Assembly (NCBI RefSeq): GCF_910592395.1
Contig: NC_088325.1
Coordinates: 12,774,109-12,838,108, forward strand
Direction: 5' to 3'
Length of the DNA: 64,000 bases
Source: Lineus longissimus
Lineage: Eukaryota > Nemertea > Pilidiophora > Heteronemertea > Lineidae
A model generated the notes under the pieces. It had not been told where the DNA came from, searched no databases, and saw only the letters and a program-made list of their open reading frames with translations. Position numbers and translations under genes: made by a program. Below are positions 56,460 to 64,000 of this stretch, in pieces. Positions within the stretch are counted from its first letter, which is position 1; each line of letters opens with the position of its first letter.

Positions 56460-59400
56460 TCAGATAGGTCTCATCTGTTCCGGGCTGAGCTCCCTGAAAT
56501 CCAGATAGTCCTGATGGTTTACGGGATCCAGATGTGCATATGGTGACTCTTCACTATGAGGCGGATCGTCATTCGAGAGACTCTGAGTCTCTCTTGGGCC
56601 TCCGTGGGCCTGGTTTGAACCGCTCTCGGCCACGCTCTCGGTCGTGTTGTTGGGACCGAAGCTTCGCACGTCGTCATACGGTGCTTCGGGCACTGGATCC
56701 TGGAGATGACTCTGGTTCTTTCTGGATACATCCTGCCCCAACTCCGTCACATTTGCGTATGGAGAAGCGGGGTCTTGCTCGGTCATCGGAGAACTATATG
56801 TTCCATTAGGGATGAATGCATCATTGTCGTACAATGTCCCGACGTTGACGTAAGCTGAACCATTCTCAATTCCTGAGAATTCCACTCTTGTGTCGTCGTA
56901 ACCTCCTGTGTCATTTGCAGGTCGAAGATTCCGTCTCTTCCCGAATCGCACCAGTCCAAGCTTCCTATAGGCAAGTAAAAGTTAATTAGAGTATATGTCG
57001 TAGGCGTATGGTTGTCCATGGCTGTGCTGGTTGTCCAACACGTACATGTTTATATACTTGTGGCTCCAGCATAGTATCCTCGTGTATATTTTCGCCATTA
57101 TCATAATCTTTATAATGAGAAGATAAAGTAAGTTAAATACACCCCGGGGAGAATTTTCGCGCCCGACCCAAGTGGTGGAGTGGCGAAATATACTTGGCAT
57201 ACTTTTCAGCCGACGGAGTCACTTGATGAAAATGAGCAACCTGCAAAGAGCACGTCAGTGATTCTTTTTTCAAATACTACGATTGTAAAATGTAACGATC
57301 ATATCTTGGATTAGTTCCGATTTCCAATAAATAGTATTGTAGTTTTAGTTCTAATTTTGCTTTAACATGACTAATAAATCGAAGCTTACCACAGAGCAAC
57401 ACCCAAAATGATAGCTGTTGCCGCCACTATGATTGCTCCAACTAGCCCGCCGACGACAACATCAACATCAACTGCAACTGCAACTGCCACTGCAACGAAA
57501 ACACCCAAAACATAGAATAGGTCTTCAGTACGTCCCTGGTTCTATGCCTGCGGGGGGGGGGGGGGGATGTTTAACAGTTATACGAGTATTTTTGGACAGA
57601 TTGACCCTAACCTCAAACCAAACATTCCCCTACAACTGGGACACATATAACTCAGGATACATTGAACATCATTTAGATCAGGGACACCTAAAACATGGGA
57701 TGCATATAACCTAGGACGTGTAGAACTCGGGACGCATAGGACCAACAACACACAGGGACGACCCATGAAATCTGTTCTGTTTTTGAACCAAGATCAACCG
57801 ATCTCGCAACTTAAGATAATATCTTCATCTATGGGTAATGACAGCAGTTAATAAAATTGACCAATAGTACTGGTCATCACACGTGACAACACAACACACT
57901 ATAGGAGGAGTACATTTAGCCTCCATACTGACCGATTACGTGCACTTCATGTACCAGCTAGAAGCGAAGCTAGATTCATTAGTGAGCATGTTACCTGACG
58001 CAGATGTAGTTGAATCTGTTTGATCGGTTGTCACGGAAACTGGAGTGGTGATTGGTTCTGAAACTTCACCCTTGGTAGAGCTTTCAGTTGCGGTATTAGT
58101 TACCAATACAGTGGTCGTGTCGGTAGGGTCACCTTGAGAAGTGACGCTTGTGGTCGCTGTTGTTGATGTTGATGATGTTGTCGTTGGTGTTGTCGTTAGG
58201 TTGTAGCAGCTTAAAGACACAGCTATGCTAGCAGGGACTGAAATTGAAACGATCACAAATATCAATCAATGATATATTAAAATCTCATCCTGAGATCAGG
58301 CTTTTTTACTCCTATCGATAGGCAGAGTATATGAAAACCACTGGTTATGTGATGGTTGTAAGTCTAGTCGTTCTAATTCTTGTGATGACGTTTTGTATCT
58401 CATACCTCTTATTTCAAGTCGGAACTTTCCGCTTCCTGTAGCACCATTCGACTTGAATTCCATCGTCATTGATGTTGCATTTGTTTTATAAGGTCCAGGG
58501 TCTGAATCATCCCCGTAGAATTGGAGACGGTAGAATGTACTACTCGTTATCCCTTGGAATGACAGTGTTTCGCTGTGGTTTTCCTGGAATCTCTTGTGGT
58601 GGATATATATTGAGAACTCTATGATGGTATTCGAGGTCATAGTGCACAAATGATGTGTCTGCGCCTCGTAGTTGAAGAGCTGAGGGAATCCTTGGCTGTG
58701 AAGGAAGAATCTTCCAAAAGATTTCGATGCGTTTGGTGTGTAGAGTGTCGAATTGATGTCATACGCAGGAACTGAAGATTTAAGAAGTAACTTCAGGTTG
58801 ATCACTTACTTGAGAGAAAATAAGACATCAATAACGAAAAACTGCATGATTCATTCGCTACAAGTAACCCACTTAAATTTGATTGATGTTTGAGAGGCTA
58901 AAGAATACATGCCGACAATAAACCACGCAGCAGTTTTAGCAAGAATAGAGAAAGAATTCTTGGTTTTAGTAATAATATACATGTGCATGTAATAACTTGT
59001 ATAACTAATGATTTAGGCCATACGTTGTTAAGTAAGCACTTTACTTTCATCAATTTCATCTATTCAAGACATCTTTGGCTTTACTTACATTTATCCGGGC
59101 TGCAAACAACGCCTGCCGTATCCTTTGTCTGGCATGCTTTGACGCCACCTCCCCAGCCGTAGGGTATTGGACACTTCTCTATGCTCCATTCGTCTCCCTT
59201 ACACCCGGGGTTCCTCAGGTGTATCGAACCATTGCCTTGGCCGAATTCAGCTGGCTCTGTCACACGGATGGCATCACTGAATGTACAAAAATCTCTATCA
59301 TACTGGAATTTATCAAAGGTGTACATGCGATCAGAGTAGCGAGCTTCGGGAAATCAAAGAATCGCCCCCATGCCGTAACGAGTCCGTATCAATTTTACCT

Positions 59401-62400
59401 ATGTCAACATAACCTGTGACGCGACCTTACGCGAAATAGATACCCGATTCGGAAATTTTTTGATTTCCCAAAAATCCCTATTATTTCCTGATATTAGCCG
59501 ATCACTGATGAAATCATTGGGTATGTGCTCCTCATGTATGTATTAACGATTGTTGATCAAAATCTACTCACACAAAACCAAGCTGTTGGCACACAACCCT
59601 GGCGCTCGCAAGGTTCCATTCTCCATCCTTTCTGTCACAGATGACGCCCCATTTACCGTACTTCAACAGCTCTACACTTCCTGCTGATGTATTACCACCG
59701 GTCAGGCGGATATCGAAAGGTTGCTGGGTTTCTGTAGGAATGAAGAGAAAAAAATGTGACATGTTATTGCCGAAATTATACCTGAAATAGGCGAGGATTA
59801 GAGTAAAATTGCATGTTAGGGAAGTGCCTCTTTTCTCATATATGAGAACACAAATTCGTCGGGAGTGACTCTTCCCTTAATGCTGTTGTGGCTGGTGGGC
59901 TTTAGGCCTATCATAATTGTTTTTGTCAGTCCTCTTATGGCTGCACTGCATTTGCCATGGGCAACTTGGATGGCAATTAATAAGTTGGACATTAAAAGGT
60001 AACATACCCGGGGCCAATCACACTTGAGGGGTTAAGGGAGGGGGGCGTAGGAGTCCATGAGCTCTCTCCTATTTTGAGACAAATATAATCCCCTTTGGTT
60101 TCCGCCGCCAACGTCCTATATGATCTCTGAGGTAAAGGGGAACTGTAGGCTGGAGCTGGGGCGGGAGAGTCAAATTGGTAGTCTTTGGGTGACCATAACA
60201 TACACAGTTTTGGGCCTGGGTTGTGTTTGTTTCAGCGATAATCATATTCCTAATACAACGCGAATATAGTTTTGTTTCGAAGTACTGTAAGATGTGAGAG
60301 ATTTCTACCGGCGACTTCTTGTGACATTATTTGGCCTATACCTGGCTTCTGCCTATAGTTTTCCTTTTACATGGGACTCTTCTTCACCCCTAATGGTCGT
60401 TGATGACAATCTACTGTAAATGTTTCAGCACATTATGAACTTACCACTATCAAGGTTGCATTCGACTAGTGGGTATCTCGTCTTGTCGGTGCATTCTGAT
60501 ATTGGAATCACACTGCATCCTCTCAAGGTCTGTTCTGTCCCTGTACACTTGAGCTCGCCATCGGCAACATTAGGGAGGCTACCACTCATGCCAGTGGTAG
60601 CTTTGACGCCGCTGAAAATATGCACGATTTACAACATGAGCGGACATTTTGTTGTTGCTGTCACTTGCTGCTGTGACTAATGAGGTAAGAGAAATAACTG
60701 TAAATGTGGTAAGTAAATCCTCTAGCGCGATGTTTGTAATGATTGGCTCTGATGAGTGTAACTGAAAATTTATTTGAAGCCCTCAATGTTTGCCCTTGTG
60801 CTCCTCAGGCCTCCATTAATTTATTCCTCAGTGTCCACCGAGAGGATATCACCCGGGCTCGAGTAATGTATTGTTGTAAACTAATTGTCTTCCGAAGAAT
60901 AAAACATTATTTAACTGATAAATTTCACCCAGGATGCAATCCATCCGAACATCAGAGTCTCGTAAACATGACTCTGATAAAAAGATATGCCTATCAAGAA
61001 CTCAATATCAAATTCTATCCGCCGTCAATACTCTTTAGAGATGTGTTGTTCAACGCAGATGTTCCTTTGCTGTCCTCGTGCTGGTGTGGACATTACCTAT
61101 CCAAGGCAATGCCACACGTCAGCCTGGACTCACCTGTATCCAAGCTGCCTACAGACAACCTCAGAACCCTCTTTACTCCAAAGGTTGTAACATTGTGCAA
61201 ACCATGGCTGCTTCGTATTCCCCTGAAACGTTTGCCGTACCTCAACTATACCCTTATTAGCAGCAGAACCGTTCAGACGGACATCAAATGAACCATTGAA
61301 GGCTGGCAGAAAAATAAGGTTTATGTAAGTCGTTCAATATTTCAGACTCAACAAATACGGAGGGCCGTTAACGGAAAATTTTTACACCTGGAAGGATCCT
61401 CTCGGTAAATTTAAACTAGTTATACGAGAAGGGGAGATCTCTCGCACTCTTTCCTTTCCTCTGGCTACGCCTATAGTTTTCCTGATGATGTTATATCTCA
61501 TCGAAAATTTGACACGATGTATTGGATATTTGAGGGTCCGCATAATGTATTGTTGTGCAACATTTTCATGAAATTACTCCGGACATTTTGAAAACTTTAT
61601 ATGTGTGCCATTTAACATCTTCACTCTCAGCTCATGTTTGACATGTACAGTAGTTACCTTTTTAAAGCAATTACTGCGGTAACAGTAGTAAACATCGTGA
61701 AGCCCACTAATATTTCTGTGCATTTACCTGGATTCCGTAAGCAGGTGACACTGACAAGTTGGTTGATTTCGCAGGATCCTGAGAGGCTGTAACTGCAGTC
61801 TGCGAGGTTTGTCTCTGTCCCCAAACAGCGGACGTCAAAGAGGATTGGGTCAATTGCATCAATCTCATTACCAGTGGAGGCCGCATTACTGCATGCAAAG
61901 ATATTTAGAAATTCCAGAGTATAACATTGTGGAAACTTATCGACAGAGTGCTAAACTAATAAAAAACAATTATTTTCGCAAAATCATTACTCTAGACATG
62001 TGATAGAAGTAATCTTAATTCTCAATGATAATTGGACAGTTAAATTTTTTTAGTCCCTTCATTGGAGTACTATTATTTCACTTGGACTGTAAAATCTGTT
62101 TTGTTTTAAGATTAGAAAATACGCCATGCGAATGCTGTTCTATACTTAATCATGCTGTTGGAATGGTCTAGTGGGTACACCTTTCTCTTTTCTAGCAGGC
62201 CTACGGTGTTACTGTATCTTAAAAACGGATATGGGATGCTATTCTATACACATTTCTTCTTCTCCAAATTTGCAAACTTGAGCATGTGGGAACAAGTTTT
62301 ATGTTGCACACACGATTGGGTCATTTTATCCAAAACAAGCACTCACAGAAATCCCATCTGCCGACAGGTAACATTCGCCTCCTCAAACCCCCATGAGCTG

Positions 62401-63556
62401 TTCCAACATATCGTCTTACTTGAGCCCTGGCCTACTGGTAATCCGTTGACGCTAACTCTGACCGTTCCGCTGGTAGCACCAGCGCCGACAAAATATACAA
62501 CCACTATGTCTTTGCCACCTGGAACAAAAAATATCAATCGCATGCCCCGGTTAGATAAAGAAGACGTAAATGCACTCACAGAAATCCCATCTGCCGACAG
62601 GTAACATTTGCCTCCTCAATCCCCCATGAGCGGTCCCAACATATCGTCTTACTTGGGTGTACTGGTAATCCATTGACGCGAACTCTGACCGTTCTGCTGG
62701 TAGCACCAGCGCCGACAAAATATACAACCACTATGTCTTTGCCACCTGGAACAAAAATAAACCAGTCGCATGCCCCGGTTAGATAAGGAAGTCCCAAATG
62801 CACTCAAAGAAATAACAATACCATATCCTGGGTTTATTGATGATCCATTGACGCCAACTTTGACAACTCCATGCACTGGTAGCATCTGAGATGGTAAAGT
62901 GTACAACTACTATGTCCTTGCAATCTAGTGAAGCAAATAACAAATTTCTCCCAGGTTTGATGCAAAAACGCAGATTCTTTTGGAGTGCAATTGTAGTGGT
63001 GCAAATCGAACCACATTCATCAATATGACGTTCATCTTGTACTTGACCTCCATGAATATGATGGAAGCACATAAATAGAATGAATGTCCAGTGTTCGACA
63101 TGAATCTGTAGTATTTGAAATGAAACTGTAGTACATGTATTTATTTGCAATAGAACTGTGATTTTCGCAATACATGTAAATTGTAAAATTCGAAATGGGG
63201 AACTGTTATATTGACAATAAAGTTGTGAAATTCGAAATGAAACTGTAAAATTTGAAATGAAACTGCAGTATTCACAATAAAAGGTGATATTCGAAATGAA
63301 ACTGTAAAAAATTGAAATCATAATATATCGACCGAAATGAAACTATGATATTCGAAATAAAAGTGTTTTTGAAATGAAGCAGTAATATTCGAACTGAAAC
63401 CTTTAAATTCAGAATGAAATTTCAAATTAAAATTTTGAATAGTGAGCTTATATACTTCCTGTTTACTTTATATCCGAGATTGAACCACGTGACGTAACAT
63501 GACGTACCTACGAACTTGAAGAGTAAAAGTACCAACAGCGGGAGAAGTCTGCCCAT
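56460..63556 (-). CDS. SRCR-CUB transmembrane receptor with tyrosine-motif tail, copy B
   Basis: Exons: 63556-63508, 62518-62347 (or alternative 62745-62580), 61888-61728, 61302-61134, 60611-60445, 59731-59572, 59276-59089, 58771-58406, 58237-57995, 57471-57390, 56964-56460. The total is 2262 nt (753 aa), or 751 aa with the alternative exon; both are in frame. The architecture is that of copy A: signal peptide, three split SRCR domains, CUB-like domain, Thr/Ser stalk, membrane helix, and tail with SAYVNV, SPYANV, APYDDV, SPYAHL and QDYLDF. The copy A tail site TEYVND is TLYDND here, losing the YxN form. It differs from copy A by small in-frame indels in the CUB, stalk and membrane exons and by the extra first-domain exon. 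The intron before the membrane exon is short, lacking the transposon. Confidence 0.92.
57472..57489 (-). promoter_or_regulatory. Tandem splice acceptors before copy B membrane exon
   Basis: On the minus strand TTGCAG is followed by TGGCAG and two further TTGCAG units, six bases apart. Each could serve as acceptor and would add Val-Ala pairs in frame just before the membrane helix. Copy A has only one. Confidence 0.5.
62347..62518 (-). other. Copy B SRCR1 first-half exon, version a
   Basis: 172 nt, phase 1 in and phase 2 out, encoding GGKDIVVVYFVGAGATSGTV to VTCRQMGFL with CWNSSWGFEEAN. Acceptor TTCCAG and donor CT|GTGAGT are intact. Same length as the single copy A exon. Confidence 0.9.
62580..62745 (-). 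other. Copy B SRCR1 first-half exon, version b
   Basis: 166 nt, with the same entry and exit phases as version a and intact splice sites. It reads GGKDIVVVYFVGAGATSRTV... CWDRSWGIEEANVTC. It is two residues shorter (VHPSKT in place of VGQGSSKT). Using both exons together would shift the frame. Confidence 0.9.
62810..62895 (-). pseudogene. Decayed SRCR half-exon, copy B
   Basis: Same remnant as in copy A (LPVHGVVKVGVNGSSINPGY). It lacks the cysteine-bearing half. Confidence 0.65.
63105..63440. repeat. Imperfect repeat array with GAAATGAAACT cores, copy B intron 1
   Basis: Counterpart of 55090-55440. Five exact GAAATGAAACT cores are spaced irregularly between variants such as GAAATGGGGAACTG. 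Confidence 0.75.
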
Positions 63557-64000
63557 CGTGACTGAAATCCAACTTTGGCTTGTCAAACTGTCTCCAAGAA
63601 CCTCCGTTCTCCCTAATATCACTTTCATGAATATCACTTTTGATCACCCAGAGCTTTGAAAATTCCATAGCCATAGATTTTTTCGTAGTATGTGTCTTAT
63701 ATGATTTAAACGCTTTGGCAAGACGCCCTATCCCCATACAAGGAAGACCAACCATGTGAATGAGTTGGCCTAACTAACATCAATTCAAAAGACACCCAAA
63801 ATGAATGTTTGATGTTTTTTTTATACCAGTACTGAGTCAAGGAAGGAATACCATTAGTAATATCCCTATTATATATGATTTGCCGTGTCTTTATGATTAT
63901 ATGACATTTTCCGCTTGGTTCCAAGATGTCTTTTGCTCTGTCACAGAAGTCGACGGAGTAATAGTATAATCTTTTTAGCTGCCACATAATTTCCACCTAA
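63557..64000. other. Upstream region of SRCR copy B
   Basis: It matches the upstream region of copy A to about 63880. No other gene is seen before the window ends. Confidence 0.6.

Overview
The window is animal (metazoan) nuclear DNA. Genes are split into many short exons with GT-AG introns, intergenic DNA is full of DNA-transposon footprints, tRNA-derived SINEs and short palindromes, and the gene set includes a motile-cilium protein (CFAP91), an augmin subunit (HAUS5) and scavenger-receptor cysteine-rich (SRCR) membrane receptors. SRCR expansion and the dense TAGGCCTA and ACATGTA words suggest a marine invertebrate, perhaps a deuterostome such as an echinoderm. That assignment is inference only.

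Layout: (1) 1-4083 (+), the 3' part of a C2H2 zinc-finger gene with a 54-bp coding tandem repeat. (2) 4084-7181, intergenic, with two tRNA-derived SINE copies flanking the 3' end of a LINE reverse-transcriptase gene. (3) 7182-13210 (-), HAUS5, with two MITEs in its introns. (4) 13211-16569, intergenic. (5) 16570-33856 (-), three tandem copies of a nine-exon gene whose product fuses a family-3 O-methyltransferase-like domain to a short-chain dehydrogenase/reductase (SDR). The spacers carry a foldback transposon and other inverted-repeat elements. (6) 37382-44769 (-), CFAP91 with a long lineage-specific Ser/Arg-rich tail. (7) 46623-55543 and 56460-63556 (-), two tandem copies of an SRCR-CUB-mucin stalk-transmembrane receptor with a tyrosine-rich cytoplasmic tail.

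I built exon models by hand from splice sites and reading phase. CFAP91 (3204 nt), SRCR copy A (2268 nt), SRCR copy B (2262 nt), the visible zinc-finger CDS (2982 nt) and OMT-SDR copy 1 (visible part) each close in frame. HAUS5 also closes in length (1875 nt) but meets one unexplained TGA at the end of its third exon. Copies 2 and 3 of the OMT-SDR gene were read by alignment to copy 1.

The most notable points are: the OMT-SDR fusion in three tandem copies, with an apparently dead methyltransferase half; the paired SRCR receptors with ITIM-like tails; and, in SRCR copy B, two tandem versions of the first SRCR half-exon whose phases forbid joint inclusion, which points to mutually exclusive splicing.
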